Shown piece after piece: positions 1 to 6,257 of a stretch of DNA of 10,619 bases; the stretch's first letter is position 1, and each line of letters starts with the position of its first letter. Source of the DNA: Nitrospirota bacterium (GTDB taxonomy: Bacteria > Patescibacteriota > Gracilibacteria > UBA1369 > LOWO2-01-FULL-3); NCBI GenBank assembly GCA_011682355.1, contig JAACEU010000010.1:1-10619 (forward strand), written 5' to 3'. The position numbers and the translations under genes are program-made. The notes under the pieces are model-generated. The model was not told the DNA's origin. It saw only the letters and a program-made list of their open reading frames with translations, and did no database searches.

Positions 1-2
1 AA

Positions 3-1493
3 TCTATTTTTGACGTTTATAGAGCATCTATTTTCACGATAAAACTCGATCACGGTATCGAAAAAAGCTTTACCACTGAAGAGCTTGGTATTTACTACAA
101 TTCCGGCAAAACACTTGACAAGATTCCTGTTCAAAAAAACAGGATTATTCAACTATTTTTACCAAATGCAAGCGCTGAAAATGAAGCAGATCATAATGTA
201 ATCCAGCCCGTCATAGATATTAACGAAAAAAGACTATATCAACAGATATCAAAATATATGAATGCCCATGAAAGCGAGCCACAGAATGCGAAAATTGTTT
301 GGGAACTACAAGAATGGAGTGTTGTTCCAGAAAAAAGTGGAGAAACTATTAAAAAAGGTGAAATTGAAAGAGTTGTAGCAGTTATCGTTGAAGAAAGCTA
401 TTCAATAGAGGAGGATACAACAATTAAAGTGGCATATCAGACAGTTGAGCCAATTCTACTTTCTGATGATCTTACAGAGTTGAAAGAGAGCGTTGACATG
501 CTTGCTGACACTCCTATACTTATTCAATTTGGAGATCAAGAAGAAGAAATTTTATTGTCAGAAGATCCTGATTGGCTTGATATAAATGAAAAGGCGAGTT
601 CTTTCTCATTGAGTGAAGCAAAGGCAGAATCATGGATTGAAGACTATGCTAAACAGTATGATAAAGAAGCTGGGCAGGTGATTATAACCGGATGGGAAGA
701 AATAGAATCAGAATATGATCATGAATTATTCAAAAAGGCTTTGTATGAAGGGTCGTTTGAGAGTGGGTTAAAGATTAACCAAGAAGCGTTTTTGTCCGAT
801 CTTGAATCTATGATTGAAAATCCAACAGAAGAAAGAGTTATCAATGTAATAGCGGATCCCGTTTCTCCTAGTGTTGCTTCAGACATAGAAGGGGTGAGCT
901 TTGATGATCTTCTAGGAACGGGGAGGTCAAGCTATGAGCTGGGGAATTCAGAGGATCGTGTCAAAAATATTACTTTGAGTTTAGATGCTTTTGGCGCAGT
1001 TGTCGTTGCTCCTGGAGAGGAATTCTCTATGAATAGGACGACAGGATGGATAACCCTTGATAAAGGGTATAAAAAGACTAAGGTTATTTATGGAGGGGCT
1101 GTTGCAGCAGGGATTGGTGGAGGAGTCTGCCAAACGTCAACAACCCTCTATAGAGCAGTAGTGAATGCCGGATTAGAAGTGACTGAAAGAAGGCCACATT
1201 CATTAGATGTGAGTTATTACCATAAATATGGGTATGGTGTAGATGCTGCTGTTTATACCGCAAGTAGGAAGGATTTTAAGTTCATCAACGATACTGATAA
1301 TTATATTCTCATGAACACATATATAACAGAAGATGAGGAGGCGTTTGTGGAAATCTATGGGACTTCAGACGATAGAGAGGTTGAACTTGAGAATATAGAA
1401 ACAGGTGTATGGAATTACAAAAAGTGGAAATGGAATGTGACAATAAATGGAGAACTAGATGAACGCTTAATAGAATCCAGATATCTTAGATAA
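3..1493 (+). CDS. VanW-family protein with PG-binding-type N-terminal region (5' end off window)
   Basis: The frame is open from base 3, so the gene begins left of the window. The ATG at 258 is internal, and 496 residues are visible. The C-terminal part (about nt 920-1400) is a clear VanW domain: a GGGVCQTSTTLYRA motif with its cysteine at 1128-1130, then ERRPHS, DAAVY and DFKFIN. Upstream, two stretches (about nt 3-130 and 270-480) resemble the PG_binding_4 domain that often precedes VanW, including WSVVPEKSGETIKKGE. Proteins of this kind are usually exported and thought to act at the cell wall, but the biochemical role of VanW is not established. A signal peptide would lie outside the window. 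The gene ends in TAA, 28 bases before the promoter of an L,D-transpeptidase-like gene on the same strand, which fits a wall role. There is no sign of glycopeptide-resistance genes, so resistance should not be inferred. Confidence 0.9.
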   Translation, partial: SIFDVYRASIFTIKLDHGIEKSFTTEELGIYYNSGKTLDKIPVQKNRIIQLFLPNASAENEADHNVIQPVIDINEKRLYQQISKYMNAHESEPQNAKIVWELQEWSVVPEKSGETIKKGEIERVVAVIVEESYSIEEDTTIKVAYQTVEPILLSDDLTELKESVDMLADTPILIQFGDQEEEILLSEDPDWLDINEKASSFSLSEAKAESWIEDYAKQYDKEAGQVIITGWEEIESEYDHELFKKALYEGSFESGLKINQEAFLSDLESMIENPTEERVINVIADPVSPSVASDIEGVSFDDLLGTGRSSYELGNSEDRVKNITLSLDAFGAVVVAPGEEFSMNRTTGWITLDKGYKKTKVIYGGAVAAGIGGGVCQTSTTLYRAVVNAGLEVTERRPHSLDVSYYHKYGYGVDAAVYTASRKDFKFINDTDNYILMNTYITEDEEAFVEIYGTSDDREVELENIETGVWNYKKWKWNVTINGELDERLIESRYLR

Positions 1494-1521
1494 AGAGAAG
1501 GAATGTACTTAAACAATCGTG

Positions 1522-1550
1522 TTGACAAAGTGTCAATAAACACTTATAGT
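1522..1550 (+). promoter_or_regulatory. Sigma70-type promoter for the L,D-transpeptidase-like gene
   Basis: A perfect -35 TTGACA (1522-1527) is followed after exactly 17 bases by TATAGT (1545-1550, five of six matches). Transcription would start near 1557, leaving a leader of about 22 bases before the ATG at 1579. This argues against the in-frame GTG at 1549, which lies inside the -10 box. Confidence 0.7.
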
Positions 1551-1578
1551 GCTTTCCTTGTCTCTTAATACTTATACG

Positions 1579-2244
1579 ATGAAGTACAAAGTTATTATTT
1601 TGGTAGTGTCTGTTATCTTGATGCTAGGTGCGATTAGTCAAACTATGGGCGGGTTAAGTCACCAAGCATTTGCCCATCATATAGAGGAATTTGTTGGAAT
1701 TGATCATGAATTAAAGTCGTTATCACCTCTTGAGGAAAAATTTGATTGGGAAATAAAATCTGGCGATTGGTTAGATATCAATTTGAAAACTAATACTATG
1801 GTTATACGTCGTTCAGATGAATCGGAATCATCTCAGGAATTTCAGATTGGAAGCGGTCTTAACCAAGATGGGAATATTACTTGGGCAGGAGTGACTTATA
1901 ATCCTCGAACTCCGGCAGATGAGTGGATTATAAAAGAAAAAAATCAACAAAATCTATATTGGGCTTTTGGAACCAAGGAAAAAGATGAAAATGGAAATAT
2001 GATTGCGGAACAACTCTTTTTAAGAATGTACCGTAATGATTCTAGTGGAAACCTTTATCGTACAAAATATGGATTTCATGCAACACCTGAAATTGAAAAC
2101 ATTATTGCCAATGAAGATGGTTATGGAAGTTATGGTTGTCTCATCTCTCGCTATCAGCTACTGAAATTCATGGAGCAGATATATGATGAACAAATTGCTC
2201 AAGGAGGGGAAGGCTTGAAGCTCGTTACGAGCTGGGAGAGCTAA
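1579..2244 (+). CDS. Exported L,D-transpeptidase (YkuD)-like protein with SYGC active-site variant
   Basis: The protein has 221 residues. L,D-transpeptidases form 3-3 cross-links in peptidoglycan or attach proteins to it, using a catalytic cysteine outside the membrane. Residues 1-32 look like a signal peptide: basic MKYK, a hydrophobic core, then HQAFA before HH. The YkuD signature is H, 14-17 residues, then [ST]HGC. Here His167 is followed by 16 residues and S184-Y185-G186-C187, then LISR, so the spacing and the catalytic Cys and His are kept but the His of HGC is Tyr. The family assignment rests on this C-terminal region (about 100-205). Residues 33-90 were not recognised. The ATG at 1579 was chosen because it starts the signal peptide and lies just after the promoter. 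No Shine-Dalgarno sequence is visible. The preceding VanW gene supports a wall role. Activity with the altered motif is unproven. Confidence 0.75.
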   Translation: MKYKVIILVVSVILMLGAISQTMGGLSHQAFAHHIEEFVGIDHELKSLSPLEEKFDWEIKSGDWLDINLKTNTMVIRRSDESESSQEFQIGSGLNQDGNITWAGVTYNPRTPADEWIIKEKNQQNLYWAFGTKEKDENGNMIAEQLFLRMYRNDSSGNLYRTKYGFHATPEIENIIANEDGYGSYGCLISRYQLLKFMEQIYDEQIAQGGEGLKLVTSWES

Positions 2245-2278
2245 TAGACTTATAGTGCAGATTTATAGGAAGATCTTT

Positions 2279-2330
2279 AAAAAAAATAAAAATAAAAAGT
2301 GGCTATTTTGGATTTATAAAAACTGCCATT
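2279..2330 (-). terminator. Intrinsic terminator for minus-strand transcription
   Basis: On the minus strand, AATGGC (2330-2325) pairs with GCCACT (2303-2298), with one G-U. An inner A/T helix (2321-2318 with 2309-2306) extends it. The hairpin is followed by a T-rich run (2298-2279) broken by only two A's. In the plus direction the A-run precedes the hairpin, so it would not terminate there. It could end a transcript coming from tRNA-Glu or from the foldable segment at 2325-2460. Confidence 0.6.
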
Positions 2331-2460
2331 AGTGCTCCTCTTACATAGGTACACGGGTAAAACTGAACCCTTTTCAAAGCAACAAGAGCCTAATCACGGC
2401 TAAAAAGTCCTAATAGTTGGGAGTATTCTTCAACCTAGGGTGAAGAAAATGGCTACTCTT
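2325..2460. ncRNA. Candidate structured noncoding RNA, strand uncertain
   Basis: This stretch has stops in the frames inspected and no recognisable protein, but many complementary segments. TTCTTCA (2426-2432) pairs with TGAAGAA (2441-2447). Outside it GGGAGTA (2419-2425) pairs with TACTCTT (2454-2460), leaving a six-base bulge AATGGC (2448-2453). That bulge is the exact complement of GCCATT (2325-2330), which in turn belongs to the adjacent terminator hairpin. Smaller hairpins are GGGT/ACCC (2355-2358, 2367-2370) and AGCC/GGCT (2387-2390, 2398-2401). The terminator favours the minus strand. A TATAGT box at 2251-2256 could favour the plus strand, but its -35 is poor. It matches no RNA family that I can name, and short complementarity can arise by chance in AT-rich DNA. 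Confidence 0.3.
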
Positions 2461-2479
2461 TCAATACAAGTCTAAATTT

Positions 2480-2496
2480 ATCCTCGCAATTGCTGG
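2480..2496. repeat. Distal copy of a 17-base direct repeat of the tRNA-Glu 3' flank
   Basis: Reads ATCCTCGCAATTGCTGG and matches 2626-2642 with one mismatch (A2488 versus T2634). On the minus strand the similarity begins with CCA, the encoded tRNA tail. Just before it, CCCTATT resembles the CCCTA that ends the tRNA. The copies lie 146 bases apart. Confidence 0.75.
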
Positions 2497-2571
2497 AATA
2501 GGGGATCACTGAAAAAGCTTGAAAAATTTTTCACTCCTTGCGTAGCGAAAGCATTTTTCAGCACTTTTTCT

Positions 2572-2584
2572 CCTGCGCCTCCGG
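2572..2584. repeat. 13-base direct repeat, copy 1
   Basis: CCTGCGCCTCCGG here and CCTGCGGCTCCGG at 2607-2619 differ at one base, with 35 bases from start to start. Both are GC-rich in an AT-rich intergenic region, so they do not look like background. Confidence 0.7.
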
Positions 2585-2606
2585 TTTGCTCGCGTAGCTC
2601 GAAAAA

Positions 2607-2619
2607 CCTGCGGCTCCGG
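2607..2619. repeat. 13-base direct repeat, copy 2
   Basis: Second copy of the GC-rich unit at 2572-2584. It is followed directly by a small inverted repeat, GGAT/ATCC, at 2618-2629. Confidence 0.7.
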
Positions 2620-2625
2620 ATCGTG

Positions 2626-2642
2626 ATCCTCGCTATTGCTGG
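2626..2642. repeat. Proximal copy of the 17-base direct repeat, touching the tRNA CCA end
   Basis: Reads ATCCTCGCTATTGCTGG. Its last three bases (2640-2642) are the complement of the encoded CCA of tRNA-Glu. The partner copy is at 2480-2496. A repeat including a tRNA 3' end is the usual geometry of an integration scar, although no integrase gene is nearby. Confidence 0.75.
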
Positions 2643-2714
2643 TAGGGCCAAGGGGAATTGAACCCCTGTTTTCAGGATGAAAACCTGATGTCCTAACCAC
2701 TAGACGATGGCCCC
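2640..2714 (-). tRNA. trnE: tRNA-Glu (anticodon UUC), CCA encoded
   Basis: On the minus strand the gene starts GGGGCCATCG at 2714. The acceptor arm GGGGCCA pairs with TGGCCCT (one G-U). The D arm carries GTC...GAC with AGTGGTTAGG. The anticodon stem TCAGG/CCTGA encloses loop TTTTCAT, giving anticodon TTC. The T arm is CAGGGGTTCAATTCCCCTT. Discriminator A (2643) is followed by encoded CCA (2642-2640), so the chromosome supplies the 3' end. It charges glutamate and may also serve the Glu-tRNA-dependent routes found in many bacteria. It lies just after a six-gene minus-strand cluster but has its own promoter. Confidence 0.96.
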
Positions 2715-2734
2715 TAGATGTCAAAATTTCAGAA

Positions 2735-3073
2735 CTAGTATACTGAATTATCCTCGCTTGTCACATAGTTTTTTTCGGTTTCTTCTTCCATCTCGTCGAC
2801 TTTGTTGCTGGACTCTATTTTCGAGAATGCGGTTGCTTGTGTAATTCTGGTTATTAATGAGGTGTTTTCGCTTTTTAGATGCTCGTTTTTGAGTTTTTGT
2901 TGTTGTAGTGTGTATCCTTTTTGTGTGCTGTCGTTTGTCGTTATGAAGAAACCGATACCTAGAGCAACAATCATCAAACTTAGTGTAATCACGAGAGCTT
3001 TTGCCATTTTTTTAGCTTCTGCGTGAATGGCTTCTTTTGGAGCTTTTGGGATTCTTCGTCGATTTTTATTCAT
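2735..3073 (-). CDS. Small single-pass membrane protein with coiled coil, FtsL/DivIC-like
   Basis: The protein has 112 residues. The N-terminus is basic (MNKNRRR and further Lys to residue 25). One membrane helix spans about 25-45, and a polar heptad-like stretch with Leu56, Leu61, Leu66 and Leu73 follows (about 50-85). The C-terminal tail is acidic and ends KNYVTSEDNSVY. This cytosol-helix-coiled-coil order and size are those of FtsL/DivIC septum proteins, whose tails often contain a similar Y-V/I element. There is no diagnostic motif, so the call is by architecture only. Its ATG overlaps the TGA of the SLH-RlpA gene (ATGA, 3070-3073), which indicates translational coupling. An association with RlpA, a septal glycan enzyme in other bacteria, supports a division role. 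The gene ends in TAG, inside the tRNA promoter. Confidence 0.6.
   Translation of the reverse strand: MNKNRRRIPKAPKEAIHAEAKKMAKALVITLSLMIVALGIGFFITTNDSTQKGYTLQQQKLKNEHLKSENTSLITRITQATAFSKIESSNKVDEMEEETEKNYVTSEDNSVY
2737..2764 (-). promoter_or_regulatory. Promoter for tRNA-Glu, inside the 3' end of the upstream gene
   Basis: On the minus strand, GTGACA (2764-2759, five of six to TTGACA), a 16-base spacer and TATACT (2742-2737, five of six). Transcription should start near 2730, about 16 bases before the mature tRNA. The boxes overlap the last codons and stop of the FtsL-like gene. Confidence 0.6.
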
Positions 3074-4002
3074 GGGCTTGAAATTATTTCAACTTGAGCA
3101 TTAATTACTCCGGTACTGTGTGATGCTATTTCAGCAAATGCCATTTCTGAGAGGTCGATGATTCTGCCCGGGCCATAAGGACCTCTGTCATTGATTTTTA
3201 CTTCAATAGATTTGCCATTTGCCAGGTTTGTGACCTTTACCATTGTACCAAACGGAAGTGTTTTGTGGGCGGCTGTCATTTCATACATATCGAAAATTTC
3301 TCCGGAGGCGGTATGATTTCCTTGAACTGCTGATCCGTAGTATGTGGCTTTACCAAAGAGGTAATTGTCCGAAGTGAGTGATCTGTAAATCACTTCTGCA
3401 AGATATCCACGGCTCATGTCTTGGTTTGGGCTCATGGTATTTGTAGAATAGATGTTTATGATTCCTTTTGACGCGGCGTAGGCGGTGTAGGCGGTGTACC
3501 ATGCGTTTTCCGGTGTGTCGTCGAGGAGATAATCCGCAATATTGGGATATTCGATGTTTCCTAGGGATTCAAAAAATATTTTCAATGATTCTGCCAGAGT
3601 TACTGTTTGTTCGGGTTTGAAACTTCCGTCCGGGTAGCCGTTTACTATTCCTTCATTTTTTGCCGCTGAAATGTAGTTTGTATACCACGCTGATGAAGGT
3701 GTATCTGTGAATGGGCGAGCTGTTTCCGCTTCCAGTGCATTAATTTCGCTGTCTTTGAAGAGGCCACTGGCAATTGTGAGCATTTTCAATGCTTCTGCTC
3801 TATTTACGTCATCGTATGGTTTGAATGTTCCGTCACTGTATCCGTCCACAATTCCAAATTTTTCCAAATATGAAATCGCAACGAAATATGGATTCCCTTC
3901 TTCGACATCAGAAAAAGTGCTGGCAGAAGCGGTGGAGAGCGCAAAAGACATTAGTAGAGTAGGAATGAGTAACAAACGAGTTAGTGTTGTCATGTTACTC
4001 AT
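3070..4002 (-). CDS. Exported SLH-domain protein with C-terminal RlpA double-psi barrel
   Basis: The protein has 310 residues. The signal peptide is about 1-27 (LLLIPTLLMSFALSTASA). Three S-layer-homology repeats follow at about 29-80, 97-150 and 160-210. The first two carry the typical IVDGYSDGTFKP and IVNGYPDGSFKP; the third is divergent. Residues 216-308 are an RlpA double-psi barrel: TASGEIFD, AAHKTLPFGT, VKINDRGP and GRIIDLS. Glu235, Asp238 and His246 have the spacing (3 and 8) of the catalytic residues reported for Pseudomonas RlpA, a lytic transglycosylase of denuded glycan, so activity is plausible. RlpA in Gram-negatives often uses a SPOR domain for septal targeting; here SLH repeats, which usually bind secondary wall polymers, take the targeting place. 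The gene starts two bases after the stop of khpB and overlaps the FtsL-like gene by four. An alternative start is Met4 (3993). Confidence 0.9.
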   Translation of the reverse strand: MSNMTTLTRLLLIPTLLMSFALSTASASTFSDVEEGNPYFVAISYLEKFGIVDGYSDGTFKPYDDVNRAEALKMLTIASGLFKDSEINALEAETARPFTDTPSSAWYTNYISAAKNEGIVNGYPDGSFKPEQTVTLAESLKIFFESLGNIEYPNIADYLLDDTPENAWYTAYTAYAASKGIINIYSTNTMSPNQDMSRGYLAEVIYRSLTSDNYLFGKATYYGSAVQGNHTASGEIFDMYEMTAAHKTLPFGTMVKVTNLANGKSIEVKINDRGPYGPGRIIDLSEMAFAEIASHSTGVINAQVEIISSP

Positions 4003-4004
4003 GG

Positions 4005-4466
4005 CTATTTTGATTTAATTATTATGTATCTTTGATCTCCTTCACCTTCGCTTATTGTTTCAACGTCATCATATCCCGGACTCATGCACAACATGTGTAT
4101 TTTTCTTCGTAAATAAGGAGACATTGGCGGTAGCGTTTGCGGTCTTCCCGTTTTTCTTATGTATGCAATCTTTCTTTCGGCCAGATTTAGCACGTTTTCT
4201 TCTTGTCGTTTTCTGTAATCATCCACGTCTACCATAATATTGAATTGTTCGTTTTGCGCTTTTTTCCAAACCAAAGTTTTTAAAATATGCTGTAGTGCCT
4301 GGATGTTGTCACCATGATGTCCGATAAGCAGGCTTGGATTGTCGCTTTGAATATTAATGTTGAAAGATCCTTTATCTTCCTCGTTTATGTCTATTTTTGA
4401 GTACTCTACTTCCAATTTGTTCAATAGTTCTTCGAGAGTTTCTTTTAGTATGTCTTCAAGGTCCAT
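4005..4466 (-). CDS. khpB: KhpB/Jag RNA-binding protein (KH plus R3H, no Jag-N domain)
   Basis: The protein has 153 residues. The KH domain has the loop GHHG at 49-52 (LLIGHHGDNIQALQHIL). The R3H domain spans about 85-151, with the Arg-x3-His signature at R120 and H124, PPMSPYLRR before it and SEGEGDQRYIII after it. Members bind RNA and, in Firmicutes, work with KhpA and affect cell division and elongation. The N-terminal Jag-N domain found in longer homologues is missing: the KH region begins almost at once, after a short acidic helix. It follows yidC, the conserved partner gene, with a gap of 46 bases, and runs into the SLH-RlpA gene after two. The start is the ATG at 4466. No Shine-Dalgarno sequence is visible in the A/T-rich gap. 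Confidence 0.93.
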   Translation of the reverse strand: MDLEDILKETLEELLNKLEVEYSKIDINEEDKGSFNINIQSDNPSLLIGHHGDNIQALQHILKTLVWKKAQNEQFNIMVDVDDYRKRQEENVLNLAERKIAYIRKTGRPQTLPPMSPYLRRKIHMLCMSPGYDDVETISEGEGDQRYIIIKSK

Positions 4467-4512
4467 TTTAATAGGATTAAAGAAATTAGTCGTTGGGATA
4501 AGGTTGCTCGCA

Positions 4513-5766
4513 TCACTTCCGGCTTGGTTTAATCACTCTTACCTTTGTTTCGGTAGTCGTTGATTTGCTCTTAGATTTGCTCTTATTTACAACGAATTGT
4601 TGTATGATTGCATATGTAGTTGATGTTCCCCAGTAAATGCCTACACCCGCCGGTAATGATGCTGTGAAAACTGCGATCATTATTGGCATAATATATGTCA
4701 TTGTGCCTGTTGCCATAGCCATTTCTGATTTTTTTTCTCCATCTTTTTTCTTTTTAGCTTTTTTAGCCATTGTTAATTTCATTTGCGTGAACTGGAGTCC
4801 TCCAACTATTATCGGAAGTACATACATGTTGGCTTTTGTTAGATCCAAAATTCCAAAGAAGTTTACGCTTATGTCGTGCAGTGTGAATGATGAATATTGT
4901 GAGTAGAGGAGGTATGCGTTGTCCGGGTTTAGTCCGCCTTTTACTACGTAGAATAGTGCGATTAGGAACGGAAATTGTAATAGAATAGGTAGACAAGATC
5001 CCATTGGATTAACTTTTGCGTCTTTCCAGATTGCCATTGTTTCCATGGCGATTTTTTGTTGGTCTCCTTTGTATTTTTTCTTAATTTCTTCGAGTCGCGG
5101 TTGGATTTCTTGCATTTTCTTTTGAGATTTCATTGCTTTTTGAGATGGAACCAAAAGGATTGTTCTTATAATTAGGGTAAGTAGGATAATTGCCAGTCCG
5201 AGATCGTTTTGAGGCATTACCGATGTAAGGAAAATTAGTGCGTTATATATAGGTCTATAGAAAATTCCGTGCCAGAGCTGTTTGATCATTCCTTCTTTTA
5301 CTACCAAGAATTCATTTGTGGTGAGAGTTTGTACTTCTCCGTTAATTTCTGTTTCAAATTCTATTCGGAAAAGACCCATTTCGGAGAAGAGTGCATGATT
5401 CCAGTTCCCATATGCGATTTTTACCTCTTTTCCGGGCTCTACGGTAATATCTGTGGCAGATTCACAATTTAGTTCCGGTTCTGAGATTTTTTGAGTCCAC
5501 CCATTGTTTTCTTTTTTGTATACATTAAAAGGTTCACCGGGACATTCATTTGGAATTACTATGTTCTGATCGGTGTTGTTGGCTATTTTTGCTGTTACTT
5601 TTTGAACTTTTGAATATTCCGTATCAGTGGTTGTAAATAGCACATTCCCACTGTTTAGGATCAATTCTTCCTCTTTATTTTGGCAACTATTAAACAAATA
5701 GTTGATTGCGAGAAAGACAACCAGGAAGATTACGACGTTTTTTAGAATTTTATTTAGTTTGTCCAT
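4513..5766 (-). CDS. yidC: YidC/Oxa1 membrane protein insertase with a small extracytoplasmic domain
   Basis: The protein has 417 residues. A membrane segment at 8-26 is followed by an extracytoplasmic region (about 30-158) and the conserved insertase core (about 165-395). Core features are LGLAIILLTLIIRTILLVP, with the groove arginine at R201, then the charged cytoplasmic hairpin QKKMQEIQPRLEEIKKKY. The segment KVNPMGSCLPILLQFPFLIALF and helices near 315-330 and 355-393 follow. YidC inserts and folds membrane proteins with or without SecYEG. The C-terminal tail is Lys/Ser rich, as in ribosome-binding versions. The extracytoplasmic part is far shorter than the P1 domain of E. coli and looks like a beta-sandwich with Cys75 and Cys101. 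Cys28, right after the first helix (LFNSC), could be lipidated, but the lipobox is poor. It overlaps rnpA by 17 bases and ends in TGA. Confidence 0.95.
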   Translation of the reverse strand: MDKLNKILKNVVIFLVVFLAINYLFNSCQNKEEELILNSGNVLFTTTDTEYSKVQKVTAKIANNTDQNIVIPNECPGEPFNVYKKENNGWTQKISEPELNCESATDITVEPGKEVKIAYGNWNHALFSEMGLFRIEFETEINGEVQTLTTNEFLVVKEGMIKQLWHGIFYRPIYNALIFLTSVMPQNDLGLAIILLTLIIRTILLVPSQKAMKSQKKMQEIQPRLEEIKKKYKGDQQKIAMETMAIWKDAKVNPMGSCLPILLQFPFLIALFYVVKGGLNPDNAYLLYSQYSSFTLHDISVNFFGILDLTKANMYVLPIIVGGLQFTQMKLTMAKKAKKKKDGEKKSEMAMATGTMTYIMPIMIAVFTASLPAGVGIYWGTSTTYAIIQQFVVNKSKSKSKSTTTETKVRVIKPSRK

Positions 5767-6097
5767 GATTAATTATGAGTTCCATGAGATCCTGTTCTAT
5801 TTCCTCGAATTTGGCTTTTGTTATTCTTTTTTTCGGAATGAGTACTATATCGAGATGTTCTGTTGATAGTTTAATTTCGCTTGATACTGCTCTTATTGCG
5901 TGGTAGATTTGTCTTCTGAGTTTATTTCGGTCAACCGCTTTTGTGTATAATTTTTTACTTACTACGCTACAATATCGATTAAACTCTTTGTTGTTTTTAA
6001 TATATCTAATTATAAAGAGTTTTGAAATGCTATCTTCTCCTTTTTTAAGGATGTACTGAGTTTGATTACGGTCTATTCTATATTTTTTCTCTAACAT
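5750..6097 (-). CDS. rnpA: Ribonuclease P protein component
   Basis: The protein has 115 residues, the usual length. It assists the RNase P RNA in removing 5' leaders from tRNA precursors. The signature region is KAVDRNKLRRQIYHAIR, with R57-N58 and R61-R62 forming the conserved RNxxKR-like motif on the RNA-binding helix and R69 after it. The N-terminal FxxIxxxG-type region is weak, replaced by YRIDRNQTQYILKKGE. The gene starts at ATG 6097, directly after the TAA of rpmH with no spacer (TAAATG), and its end overlaps the yidC start by 17 bases. The three genes are therefore almost certainly co-transcribed and translationally linked. The order rpmH-rnpA-yidC-khpB is the common bacterial order. 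The RNase P RNA gene is not in the window. Confidence 0.95.
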   Translation of the reverse strand: MLEKKYRIDRNQTQYILKKGEDSISKLFIIRYIKNNKEFNRYCSVVSKKLYTKAVDRNKLRRQIYHAIRAVSSEIKLSTEHLDIVLIPKKRITKAKFEEIEQDLMELIINHGQTK

Positions 6098-6229
6098 TTA
6101 AGATTTTGAATGTACAGTTGGCGCCAAGCTCTTTCTTCCTTTGGCTCTTCTACTTTTTAGCACAGTACTACTGGTTTTTCGAAAACCATGTTTTTTGAGT
6201 CTTTTCCGTTTTTTTAGTTTTCCCAGCAT
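6098..6229 (-). CDS. rpmH: 50S ribosomal protein L34 (bL34)
   Basis: This is a very short gene of 43 residues. The typical L34 core is present: KKRKRLKKHGFRK near the N-terminus (H14-G15-F16-R17) and LKSRRAKGRKSLAP near the end, matching the family pattern KRKRxxxHGFR...RRAKGRxxLA. L34 is a small basic protein of the large subunit that contacts 23S rRNA. The ATG at 6229 gives MLGKLKKRKR. The canonical MKRTYQPS opening is missing, and the tail THSKS-like extension (PTVHSKS) goes slightly past the usual end. The frame stays open a little further upstream, but the promoter at 6258-6287 would start RNA near 6251, which supports 6229. TAA touches the rnpA start codon. Confidence 0.95.
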   Translation of the reverse strand: MLGKLKKRKRLKKHGFRKTSSTVLKSRRAKGRKSLAPTVHSKS

Positions 6230-6257
6230 TTTTCTGTAATTATTTTTTCGCAGAGGG

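Larger units (their letters stand above)
2497..2625. repeat. Short repeat-rich insert downstream of tRNA-Glu
   Basis: This 129-base segment lies between the two 17-base direct repeats and is patterned unlike its surroundings. It holds a 13-base direct repeat (2572-2584 and 2607-2619, one mismatch), two copies of GCGTAGC (2540-2546 and 2592-2598), and the palindrome GAAAAATTTTTC (2521-2532). GGTTT/AAACC arms surround the second GCGTAGC copy. No integrase or transposase is present. It resembles a small non-autonomous or palindromic intergenic repeat element; its class is unknown. Confidence 0.45.

Noticed and set aside
1549..1578. Upstream GTG start for the L,D-transpeptidase-like gene
   Set aside because: It lies within the -10 box of a strong promoter, and the ATG at 1579 begins a normal signal peptide.
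2345..2425. c-di-GMP-I (GEMM) or another known riboswitch
   Set aside because: A few short strings such as CAAAGC and CCTAA look similar, but the helices and conserved core do not line up, and no plus-strand gene follows.
2506..2724. Open frame on the minus strand for a 72-residue protein
   Set aside because: It runs through tRNA-Glu and the repeat-rich insert, has low-complexity basic composition and matches no family.
3470..3500. Short tandem GGCGTAGGCGGTGTAGG-like pattern
   Set aside because: It encodes the Thr-Ala-Tyr-rich part of an SLH repeat in frame and is explained by the protein.
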